Source: Serinus canaria (taxonomy: Eukaryota > Chordata > Aves > Passeriformes > Fringillidae). Taken from it: DNA of 64,000 nt. The stretch lies in contig NC_066321.1 in the NCBI RefSeq assembly GCF_022539315.1, forward strand, positions 2,227,001 to 2,291,000, given 5' to 3'. The notes under the pieces were generated by a model. It worked only from the letters and a program-made list of their open reading frames with translations, did not search any database and was not told the DNA's origin. Position 1 is the first letter of the stretch, and each line of letters opens with the position of its first letter. Positions 1 through 10,714 of the stretch are shown one piece after another. A program made the translations under genes and the position numbers.

Positions 1-220
1 AACATCCTTCTACAAAATTCCCTTTTCCTAGAAATTCCTTTACTTCATGTCTCACTGTTGTGGCTCACATGATGGTGTGGAATTTAAACCTGAAAATTTC
101 CCCAAATGCCAAATTCCGAGGCTATTGAAAGACTTTTTACCAGATTAGGACAGAAATATCCTTGTGCTTAGTCCTGTTTTTCAAATCCTTCTTGCTAAAT
201 AGTGGCTCTCTCCTTTTTAC
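1..220. other. Unique AT-rich sequence, nothing recognised
   Basis: Plain AT-rich sequence before the tandem array. I see no coding frame, repeat or transposon word here. Confidence 0.6.
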
Positions 221-890
221 TTTTCTATGAAGCATTTTTAGATTAAGATATATTTTTGTCTGAATAACCTCCCTATTAATTAATATCCATTTTTATTTAA
301 TTAATAATATATATTTTTGTCTGAATAACCTCCCCCAAGCTGTGCTGTTAAGATTACATTTTATGGTTTCTATGAAGCATTTTTAGATTCATATATATAT
401 TTATATATATATTTGTCTGAATAACCTCCCTATTAATTAGTATATATTTTAGTTAATTAATATAATTAATTATTATTTTGTCTGAATCACCTCCCTATTA
501 ATTAAAATTTTTAAAAATTAATTAATTATATATATTTTTGTCTGAATAACCTCCCCCAAGCTGTGCTGTTAAGATTACATTTTCTGCTTTCTATGAAGCA
601 TTTTTAGATTCATATGTATATATTTGTCTGAATACCCTCCCTATTAATTAGTATATATTTAATTGAATTAATATAATTAATTATTATTTTGTCTGAATCA
701 CCTCCCTATAAATGAATATATTTTAAAAATTAATTAATTATATATATTTTTGTCTGAATTACCTCCCCCAAGCTGTGCTGTTAGGATTACATTTTCTGCT
801 TTCTATGAAGAGTTTTTAGATTCATATATATTTTTGCTGAATGACCTCCCTATTAACCCTAACCTAGAATGTTGGGATTACATTTTCTGG
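221..890. repeat. Higher-order AT-rich tandem repeat (about 212-221 bp)
   Basis: The core word TGTCTGAATNACCTCCC recurs nine times, starting near 257, 318, 414, 479, 539, 625, 690, 751 and 835 (the last slightly altered). The spacings fall into a cycle of roughly 90, 65 and 60 bp, so three short units form one larger unit. That larger unit is also marked by CCCCAAGCTGTGCTGTT at 333, 554 and 766, giving periods of 221 and 212 bp. TA-rich spacers of TTAATTAATTA type separate the cores. An ORF across the last copy is incidental. Origin unknown. Confidence 0.88.
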
Positions 891-3800
891 TTTGTCTCTT
901 GCAATCCATTGCTGGAATCAATAATTCCTGCCCTGCTACAATCACAGGAGTGATCATATTGTCCTTCTGGTGGGAAATGGAGGTTAATACAAACGATGCT
1001 CTAATTAGAATTCCAGGCCTGGTTGGCTCAGGGTTGATTTCCTTGGCTCCCAGCCTAATCTTGTTATGTTGTTTTTAACTATGAAGAGAGTGGCTTTAAA
1101 GATCTCCAGCAGTGCAAATGAGATGAGGGAGTTGTAAAGAGCTTAAAGAATCACAGAAGTGTAACTCCTCCAAAACAAACCCTGGACACAGAAGGGAAAC
1201 TTCACCTGAACACCCCTCCCTGGCAGGGGGACACTCCCAAAAAACCATTGCTGGGGCTCTCCAATAAATCTTGTGCAGTCTTGCAGTGCTCTCTAATTGC
1301 CTGGTAGGACAGAGGTGTAAACCATTAATAATATGGTACATTTTTGTTTGGAAAAGGGTAATTATATGCTAAATGCTCAAGAATGACAAATCTGTTTAAC
1401 TTTATTATTAGCATTCTTATATAGATGTATATACTCTTTATATATATATAAAATATATCTATTTTTACTCTTTATAGCATTAATTTCCACGAGTTCTAAG
1501 ACATTTCTATCAAAATTATTGATGTTTTTGACTGCTGACACAGGGGATTTAAGCATTTTTATCTTTAGTTTTGTTTTATTTGAGAAACAGTTATGCTGCC
1601 CCAATGTACAATAAAATAACATATACAAAATGAAACAGAGGGGAAGAAATCTTGCCAAAAACCCTCCTGATTTAATGAAATTTAGCTCAGATCTTTGAAT
1701 AACAGAAATTTTGGTTTTGTGAGCAACCAATTTCTACATAATCATGTAAAAGTGTGTAAAATGTGGAAGTCTTCAGAATTTTAGAACATTTTTTCCTCTG
1801 GTTATAATGTGTGGTTTTATTCTTAAATTTACATGTAATTCATTTCGTGTACATATAGACCCATACTTTACACATACACAAAGAATTATTTTTTTTTATT
1901 TTCCCCTTTTTTTCCTTTAAGAATTATCCACATTAGTGGTTCAACTTTACTTCCAGTCATTCCTCTTGATAAGAATGAAGGCCAGTGCTAAACTTTTGCT
2001 TTTTAAATTTTATTTGACAATTTTAATTTTCTCTATATGAAAAGCCATCTGTAGAGCTGGAAAGCAGAACATTTCTACAGGCAGAATTTTCTTTTGTGTG
2101 GGAAAATAATATAAAATATTTGCATCAGTTCTGTTCACATCTTCAGGAGTTTGAGTGAAATTTTCCATTTAAGTGCTTGGCTTTTCATCTTGGAGCATCT
2201 TTAAGTGGGAGCATATTCAGTGTGTTGATAAACATATTCTTCCTTAATTTTTTCATTTTCTTGCAATTATTTTCACTTTCAACAATGATTCTTTGGAATT
2301 CCTTGTGTCTCCTGATCCAACTGGCATTAAATGGATTTAATGTGATTCTGTCCAACACTTCTAGAAATTCAGGAAACCGATGAAATTTGAATTTATGACC
2401 AAACAAAATCATCCCATAATTTATAATTTGGCAGATTTTGCCTTCATCTCTGTGGGAAGGATCAAGTTTCTTGCTAGGTAGGTTTGCAGCAGAAGAAGGA
2501 AATCTTGGTGGCTGAGAGGAGCTGCATTTCCTAGGAATTCCCTGGGGATTTAGATCCCATCCAGCCAAGGAAGGCCCAGGAGCATCAGGTGGAGGAAAAG
2601 TAGGTCAGTGCAAACGATCCCTGAGACTGCTCAAGGAGCAGAATTGGGATTTCAGCCCTGATCACTTCACACTGGATAACCTTGGGAAGGAAAGTAAGCC
2701 AGGCAGGGTAAAAATACCTCTGCTGGTGTGCTCAGCTCAGGAGCCAACAGGAATATTCCCAGGAGCCACGGGAAATGGACTGAGCTGCTCAAATCCCAGA
2801 CTTCTTGCAAACAGCACAGTCACCTCTGCTCTCCACTGCCTAGTGAAGATAATAGTAGGGTCTCTTTTCCAAAAGGCTAATTTGGCCAATCAGGAGCTGC
2901 TTTCTGCTGAAATTCCTGTTTTTTCCATGAGGACAGGCTTGTGTTGCTGCTGCTCCTGTTATCCAAGGAGGAGAGAGGCTGCTCTGTGTATTCCTGCTGT
3001 GTCCATCCCTTCCCTCTGTCACAATACTGAGCTTTCTCTCTGCCTGCCTTTTTACCTTTTCCTTCTGTCACTCCTACAGTTTATTTTAAACTTTAATTTA
3101 TACGGAGCTCCTGCTTTCTCTATCAATATCACATCATTATTCTTACCTGATTCTCTTGATAATTTGTTTGCACTGGAATTCTTGGCAGTGAACTAAGAAT
3201 TTCATTGTCTACCTACTCTCTTTTCTCTTGGAGAGTATAATAGAGTGGGAGGGAGAAGCCTCATGGTAATATTTTTATATTTGAAATGTAGCCACACTTT
3301 ATATGCTCCTACACATGGTGCTACTTATAGCTAATGAAACAAGTCTCATCTTGTGGTCTAGAGCTTTTCTATTTTGGACTATTTTGTGCTAATTCTACTC
3401 ATTTCAGCTCCCTCTGATTAATGCTGCTTCTCTTCTCCTCGTCTGCCTCCGTGGGATTATTTAGGAAGGGACTGTCAGCACTGCCTGGGAAGCACAGCAA
3501 TCATCCTCACCCCAAAAATGAGGAAGAGCAAGTGGAACTGATGGGATGGGGTCATCTCAGTATCCCACTGAACTCCATGGAGGAGAATGCATCCTTTGGA
3601 AGCACAAAACCGATGCACCCAGCAGGTTCTGGGACATGGGACACAGAACTTCAATCCTGGGAGGCTTTTGGAACCTCAGGGTTCCCACAATCTTTTCTGT
3701 AATAAATCCAGCACAGCTTCACCTGCTCCAAAGTCAATGGCAATCCGAGGAGAAGAAAATCCCTTGTGTCTGCTGATCAATTACTAATTTAATATTATAA

Positions 3801-5837
3801 TGCTATTTTTTGTTAGGCATCTTTATAAGCCACTTCAAGTAAACAGTGAGAGCATACACAGCAAGTAAATAGAATTTCAGAATAGGTTATCATTGGCAGA
3901 ACTGATTATTTTTAATCCCTGTGCCTTTTATAAGAGAAAAAAGCTACTTTTACAAGACACCTTGTTTAGTATAAAATAAAGATTTTTTAATGGCACATCA
4001 TTCTTTTTCACATCACTCATCTCCTGCCTCAGAGATTATTTATTCTGCTGGGAAAACTCTGTTTTGAAATAAGTTTACTCCATGCTTTTCTTCTTCCTTC
4101 TTTCAGCCTATTTTTAAGTTGCTTGGATTTCAAAGCAAGCTGGGAGTGCTTTGATAATGTTTAAGGATTCCACCTCACCTGAATTCAGAAGACACAGCCA
4201 CAGAAACCTGCTGTGTTCCTTATCTCAGGCAATTTTGATAAAAACCACAATGTCCCGTGATCCACACAGATATTGGCAAATCAACTCCAAATTCAGTGGT
4301 CTAATTACAAAGTAATTTATTGGGAACAGTCAGGGAAGCATTTAAAAATGCTCATTACAGACCAAATAAAACATATTTGACTCAGCTGTTTTCAGCTGTG
4401 ATTTCTGCTTAAAATGGGTGAATAGAAGAGGAAAGGAGAATTTCAATTCTGAAATATGTACTGCTGGTAGACAGAAATGCTCAGCTTGAATTTTTTTGGC
4501 CATATCTTAATACTTACAGTCTTTTAGACACATTAAAAATTTATTTAATGGTTGGGCAAGAGAAGATTTTGAAATTAATTTAAGCTGGTTCATTTGAATT
4601 CCATTTCCTGATCACAACTGCAAATTAATAAACTTTTATGATAAATTTTATTACTTAACCAACTCTACTATTTATGAGACCTGTTAAATCTTGAATATTG
4701 GTTTTGATAAACATGAAAATAAATAATTTTGGTGTCTAAATGCACTTACACTCCTCAAACATCCTTCATGAAAACAGTTGCAGTAAAATTGATTGGAACT
4801 GGATATTTCTGTGAGAACCCTTTGAAAAAGATCTTAGTCAAATGTCAGTAAATTTAGTACTGATTCCCTTCTCTTTTTTCCTTGCTTATTTTCTTTACTA
4901 ATTTCATCATCATAAATAAATCTAAATTTCCTCTAACAAATGTGCCAATCTGGAATAAACCCCTCTGTGCATTTTCAAAGTTTACTTCAGTTTATGAATT
5001 TGAAGTCTTCAGGGATTTTTGAGTTTTTCAAGTCATGATTTAAAAACACAATTTTTTTTTTTTCCGAACTCTCAGAAAGCTTTTCATTCTCAAGTAATTT
5101 TTCAAGAAAAATCTTGTTTGGAATGAAAACAAGTTCTAATTTAACCCAAAAAAATTGCCAGTTTTGGCCTTGAGTTATACAAGAGACATTCACTCATGAC
5201 AAAGCTGCACACAGAGTTTCTTCATACAGTTCTGTCAATGGCTGAGTTAAAGTGAATTATTGACATATTGGAAGTGTATTGATTGATTATGTCATTGCTA
5301 TAATTTCCAGTAATATAATTGATATCATTTCATTGATGTGAGAACTTGGATCTTTGTGCTAGGGATGGATCAGAGACCATTTACCTGGGAATTCATGTGA
5401 CAGAGAGCTTGCGACAGGTTTTAGGGACAATAAAGGTGGCAATGAAGACACCTCCAGCCAGGCAGTGATCTTTTAATTCAGTCAGTCAGCTGAACCCAAA
5501 ATGTGTTTTATTATGGGCTGTGATTTGGGCAATCTGAATTCTCAGCCCTGTTCTGCTCCCAGCACAGTTCCAGTGGAATTTGTCCTGGGTGCTGCAGGAT
5601 GTGCACTGGCCACAGTCAGCTCTTCATCCCTGCAGGAATTGTTCTCTCAGCACCTCTCACCTTCCAACTCCATGCTAAAGTTTTATTTTATTTTTTTAAA
5701 TACCCATCCTACCTATTTTGTTTTGCAGAGACCCCTGGCAGCAGAGGATGTCTGGTGGCACTGCAGGCCCTGCAGTGCCACACTGAGCTGCCCAGATCCA
5801 CACTCCAGCCCTGGCAGCAGCATCCCAGGACATCCAG
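891..5837. other. Single-copy non-coding sequence
   Basis: Mostly AT-rich unique sequence with GC-richer patches near 2500-3030 and 3420-3780. A short TA-rich run lies at 1420-1470 and a T-run near 5052. Open frames here (up to about 156 codons at 2726-3196) have no family resemblance, no convincing splice context and no codon pattern that stands out. I annotate no gene. Confidence 0.55.
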
Positions 5838-5870
5838 CTTGGAAAAGACCTCCCAGAGCATCGAGTCCAG
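5838..5870 (-). mobile_element. Very short CR1 LINE 3'-end remnant
   Basis: The words GGAAAAGACCTCCCAGAGCA and ATCGAGTCCA match the reverse complement of the CR1 3' tail (sense: ...GATCTTGGAGGTCTTTTCC). Only about 33 bp are recognisable, so chance similarity is possible. Confidence 0.35.
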
Positions 5871-7149
5871 CCTGGCATCCACCCCATTTTCAGCAAGTGC
5901 CATCTGCAGTCATTCCTTGCTCATCCAGAGATGGTGATTTCCCCCTTCCCAGTCCCTCCCAGTGCCTGGGTGCCTTTTCCATGGCTGCACTGGGGTCCTG
6001 GTGTTTCTCTGGGGCTGGTTTGGGTTCCTCTCAGCAGCTGCACAGCATGAAGGGCCTGCCCTGCTCTCTGTGTCACACAAAACCAGGACCCCATCAGAGT
6101 CTGGGGTGTCCCTCTGAGCTGCATTCTGTGGTTTGGAGTAAATAAAAGTATGGAAAGGCAGATCCCATGGGTTTTGCTGGGAATGGTCAGTGTCAGGTCT
6201 GGGACACCTGTGGGAAACACAGCCCAATTTAGAGTTCTGTTAATTTCAGTCATCTCTACTCTCCTTTCTGAGCAAAACACATTCAGCATTGAAACGAAGC
6301 AGCATTTTGGATGTTTCTAACTTGTTTAGCAAATCCAATTACAATTCCCCATTTCCCTGCTTGGCCCTGCTGTTCTCTCCAGAGGTATTGGGATCCCTGG
6401 AGTCAGGAGGTGGCAAATCCATTTGTTCTGCATTTCCTGGGACACAGCTGTTCCAGCTTGCTGCTTTTTGCCTGTCTGAGATCTCCTTAGCCCGGGGGCT
6501 GATTTACTGCTCCATGTGCTCCCTGGGGTATTTCTCCACTGGGAATTTGTACCCTCCCACTGCCCAGAGTTTACCTGTCTGGAGCTGGTAACTGCTGGTA
6601 ACTGCTTTTCTCTAGTTACAGATAAGGGCAGATTCCTTCTCATGCGTGAGAGAGAATCTTTTTATAACTTTCTATACCATAAAAAGTCTTTTTATAACTC
6701 AGACTTTTCTATGAGAGACCTTTGGACCAACATTTCACATGGCAGCACTGTTAGTCACTTGTGAGTGTTGCTTTTGCCCTGTATTTATAAAAGGGACAAC
6801 TTTTAACCATGTGTTTAGCTGTGATTATAATTTGCTTTTTAACTGTAACTGATTTTCAGCAAAGCTGTGGTTTATTTAAACCAGCCCCGTGGTCTTGCAA
6901 AGCTTAGGCAGTAACTTGAGATGTCACAGTGAGCACACACAGCCATCAGAATTATGGAGCAACTGCTCTGTGAGGAGAGATGGAATTCTTTAGGATTTTT
7001 CCACTCTGCAACGAGAACACAAAATGCAGAGTTATGGGGGGAGCCTCTGAATTCATGAATAGTGTGGGAAAGGTGCACAGAACATCATTTTTCATCCTTT
7101 TTCATCTACAAGAACCAGGCAGTATGCAAACGTGGAGTGTTCTTAAATA
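5871..7149. other. Single-copy non-coding sequence
   Basis: GC-richer to about 6600, then AT-rich. A short imperfect duplication around TCTTTTTATAACT occurs at 6657 and 6688. An open frame at 5501-6145 (214 codons) overlaps the start of this stretch but has low-complexity Pro/Ser/Cys content and no recognised domain. Confidence 0.5.
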
Positions 7150-7255
7150 GCACGGAATTAAATTTTGGAATGCGCTGCCGCAGGAGATTGCGGAGGCCAA
7201 AAGCATGAATAGATTTTTAAATCACCATCAGTGGCTATTGAAGTGAAACAAAAAC
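7150..7255 (+). mobile_element. Possible remnant of LINE reverse-transcriptase C-terminus
   Basis: Translation of 7168-7245 gives FWNALPQEIAEAKSMNRF, close to the C-terminal signature of CR1/L2-type reverse transcriptases (W-N-x-L-P-x-E-[IV]-V-x-A-x-S-[LM]-x-x-F). A stop lies just upstream in this frame and no further LINE sequence is obvious, so this would be an old fragment. It differs from the other CR1 copies here and may come from a different, older LINE clade. Confidence 0.4.
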
Positions 7256-9562
7256 CCTAAACACACACACAAAACCACTGCTCAGGGTACAGACTCCTGC
7301 TCAGGAAGATCCTAAAGGGCTGATTGCAGGAGCTGGAGGTGTTACAGGCCTTGGTGACATCCCCAGCCAGGAGAATGAGGTGATGAACATTATTCAGCCC
7401 CAATTAGGGATTTTGTCAGGGCCATATTCACTTCATGGTTTCCCTTTGCTGGCATCACTAGAACCATTTAGAAATTGAGTTTTGTTGATATCAGTCCATA
7501 GTGCAAAAAATCTACCTTGGTCTTCAGCTCAGAGGTTTTGTTCTCATTTTAAGTCATCTTAACAGCATCCAAAGGGAAAGGACCCCCGAGCAGCAGCAGC
7601 AAACTGGGAGAGATCAGAGACACAAACATCAGGGCAGAATTCATCCTGTGCCTTCCTCCTCCCAGTTCCACATGATCCTGGGAGGGAATGCCACCACAGG
7701 GGCTCACACCTCTGATTTTTCTGTTTTCTTGTGGATTGCTCTTCCCTGCTCATGACACCAGGCATGGAGAAACCCCCCTTGATGGAATTTGCCAACAGGT
7801 TGAGCAGTGAAATCCACACTTCAACTGGACTCCCCCAGCACTGCTGCCAAAAATAACAGAGATAACAGGTGGAGGGAGAGCTGGGATGTGGAGCCAAATG
7901 TTCCACAGGCATCATTTGTTTTTTCAGTAAGAGGGAATTTTTTCATGCAGTTCCAGCCCTGGAGCACTCGTGGTGCTGGGAATGACTTGTCCAGTCCTTT
8001 TCATCCCAAGAGTTTTCCTGGTTGTGCAAACTCTGACTCACTCTGGGGATGCTGAAGTTCACCACTGAGAGCAGAGGTTGGGTAACAGTTCAAGCTGAGG
8101 TTCTGCTGCCCTTGAAATTACTGGAGAATCCATTCTCTCCATCCATGAATGCTGAAATCTGCCATGGCTTGCCTGGTGAGAGTTTAGTAATCCATAACTC
8201 TCTACAACCCCTGATTGTTAATAATTACACAAAAAAATCCAGTTTTGTTTAAAATTGGGGGTAAATTCAGTATTTTTTTCTGTTGCTTTATGCACTTCTG
8301 TTGCTGATATCAACATCCTTCAGGATCCATCCTGGGCATGGATTGACAGAAACATTTGCTTCATGTCTGAATTTCTTTCTTGTGTCTGAGCCTTGTAGGT
8401 TAAGGGTGGTGGCTGAACTCGTGTTTGCTGTGTCCACACACCCCATCACATGTATTTCACAAGAATTCTCAGTTTTTTGGGATATTGAGAAAAATGATCA
8501 AGTCTTTGTGCCTTGAGGAATCCTATAAATCATGATTAAAATCCCTGCTTTTGAGGAGAGGTTTTGATATCTCCCTGGGCTTTTGCTGCCAACCCAAATT
8601 CAATGAAAAACCTGCTTTTTTCATACAGAATTGCGTCAAATGATTTGCCATAAAAATGCCCTTTCTTTGCTTCTAGGCAAGAAATTAAGTCTCATTATTC
8701 TAAAACTTAAGAAAATAGAATAGTGGCCCACTGTATTTCTCATGAGCTCTTGAAATGGGAAGTTTTTTGTGTCCATGGGGAAAAGATTCCAAAGGCTGCT
8801 GCAGGAATGTTGCAGTAGGTTCTGTTCCCTGCTAAGTGATTTTTGGCTGCTGTGTCTGAACAACCAATCCAGGTCCATTGATACAGTTTTGAATTCATTG
8901 CTGGGAGATCTGAATTTCAATTTTCCTGCCTGTCCACGATTTTTGTAACTTCCAAACATCTTAGCACAGGAACTTTTCCATCTGCTGGCAGTGTGCACTC
9001 CTTGGGAGTTTGCTCCCTGTAGTACTTTACTAATCACAGTGAGATCCCAGTTCTGCCCTCCCCTTTTATCTCTTTACAGCGGATATTGTCATACCTGACA
9101 AGTGAATTATCAACATTTACAGTTCAAAATCTCATCTTCAATACCATAAATCAGAAAAACACACTTGTAGCACTATGAAAAGTTCTATGACACTTTTGCT
9201 CCTGAGGAAGGGCCCCAAAATCTGTCTCTTCTGAGTTCTATCAGATGATGTAATTTATGTTCTCTTCCATGCAATTTCTGTCCAGTTGTTTTTTAATGAG
9301 CTATTTAGGATCACTAAAATTGATAATTATTTGATACAGAATGCAAATACTTAAATAGGAAATGTCTTTGAATCACTGAGAGTCAGCATGATTGTTATTA
9401 GTAACTATTTAATAATGGGAATATTCTGGATTATTAAATGAGGGTTAAGAACAGAATATGAAGTCAAGAGCTCTCTTCTGATATAAGAAAATCAAAATCC
9501 ACAGCATCAGTTTTGTTTCCAAAGCAATTTTTTTTCCAAAGTAAATTTTTCCTAAGGTAACA
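7256..9562. other. Single-copy non-coding sequence
   Basis: Contains a tiny AC run at 7260-7272. No transposon words and no supported exon. The 133-codon minus-strand frame at 8636-9037 is unremarkable. Confidence 0.5.
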
Positions 9563-9806
9563 ATTGAGGAAATGGCCTTAAGTTGTGTCAGGGAAGCTTT
9601 AAATTGGATATTGGGGAAAAATTCCTTCAAGGAAAGGGCTGTAAAACATTGGAACAGCTCAGGGAAGTGGTGGAGTCCCCATCCCTGGAAGAGTTCAGAA
9701 AATGTGTGGACGTGGCACTTGAGGACATGGATTGTGGTGGACACTGGTGGTGGTTGGAGTTGATCTCACAGCTGTTTTCCAACCTTAACAATTCCATGAT
9801 TCCACC
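9563..9806 (+). mobile_element. CR1 LINE fragment (3' end)
   Basis: Sense-strand CR1 sequence. Near 9600-9640 is the block equivalent to ATTGGGGAAAAATTCCTTCA. Then come GTGGTGGAGTCCCCATCCCT, encoding the V-V-E-S-P-S-L motif at the reverse-transcriptase C-terminus, and GTGGACGTGGCACTTGAGGA. It ends with TTTTCCAACCTTAACAATTC and CATGATTCC, the usual CR1 terminus. The element is 5'-truncated, as nearly all avian CR1 copies are, and the reading frame is broken. Confidence 0.93.
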
Positions 9807-10133
9807 TTGAAGCCCCCTGAGTCAGAGTTCCAGTAGGATTCACCTTGACAGAGTGATGGAAGTGTTTCTTTCCTGCCTCCATCCCACTCAGCTCCACCAA
9901 TCCCACTGTACTGGTTCCCAGCACAGGTACAAATCAAACATTTCACAGTTTTGGTACTGAAATGTGGCTGGAGAATGCAGGGATTCAGTGAGAAATGGTA
10001 CCTGGTGAGGTACTGAAATGACAAATGGGTGTGCAGGACAGAGAGGGGAACTGCAGCCAGACTGAACTGCAGCCAGAGCTGCTTTGTTGCACTTTTTAAA
10101 CCTTTCAGTGGTTTCTTACAAGGATTTCCAGGT
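9807..10133. other. Unique sequence between CR1 and minisatellite
   Basis: About 330 bp with no repeat word I recognise. It reads into the long minus-strand frame that covers the neighbouring array. Confidence 0.5.
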
Positions 10134-10714
10134 GAGAATCTGGGAGGTGCTCCTGTGGGATCTCTGGACCATTGCAATGGTCTCCAGGTTGGATTTTGGG
10201 AGGTGCTCCTGTGGGATCGCTGGACCATTGCAATGATCTCCAGGTTGGATTTTGGAGGTGCTCCTGTGGGATCTCTGAACCATTGCAATGATCTCCAGGT
10301 TGGATTTTGGGAGGTGCTCCTGTTGGCATCAGTCTGGACCATGCATGGTCTCCAGTTGGATTTGGGAGGTGCTCCTGTGGCATCTCTGAATGCATGATCT
10401 CCAGCTGGATTTTGGAGGTGCTCCTGTGGGATCTCTGGACCATTGCAATGGTCTCCAGGTTGGATTTTGGGAGGTGCTCCTGTGGGATCTCTGGACCATT
10501 GCAATGATCTCCAGGTTGGATTTTGGGAGGTGCTCCTGTGGGATCTCTGAACCATTGCAATGGTCTCCAGGCTGGATTTTGGGAGGTGCTCCTGTGGGAT
10601 CTCTGGACCATTGCAATGGTCTCCAGGTTGGATTTTGGGAGGTGCTCCTGTGGGATCTCTGAACCATTGCAATGATCTCCAGGTTGGATTTTGGAGGTGC
10701 TCCTGCTCCCGTCT
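10134..10714. repeat. 56-bp minisatellite, about 10-11 copies
   Basis: The word GAGGTGCTCCTGTGGGATCT or a variant starts at 10144, 10200, 10255, 10311, 10366, 10415, 10471, 10527, 10583, 10639 and 10694, giving a modal period of 56 bp with 49- and 55-bp variants. Most units contain the perfect 12-bp palindrome CCATTGCAATGG or a one-base derivative. Because 56 is not a multiple of three and the unit has no stop in any frame, long frames appear on both strands, including one of 317 codons on the minus strand. They are not genes. Confidence 0.96.

Noticed and set aside
5501..6145. 214-codon frame preceded internally by a TTTTGTTTTGCAG acceptor-like site at 5717-5729
   Set aside because: One acceptor-like word is common by chance, no donor partner or domain is visible, and it overlaps a possible CR1 remnant.
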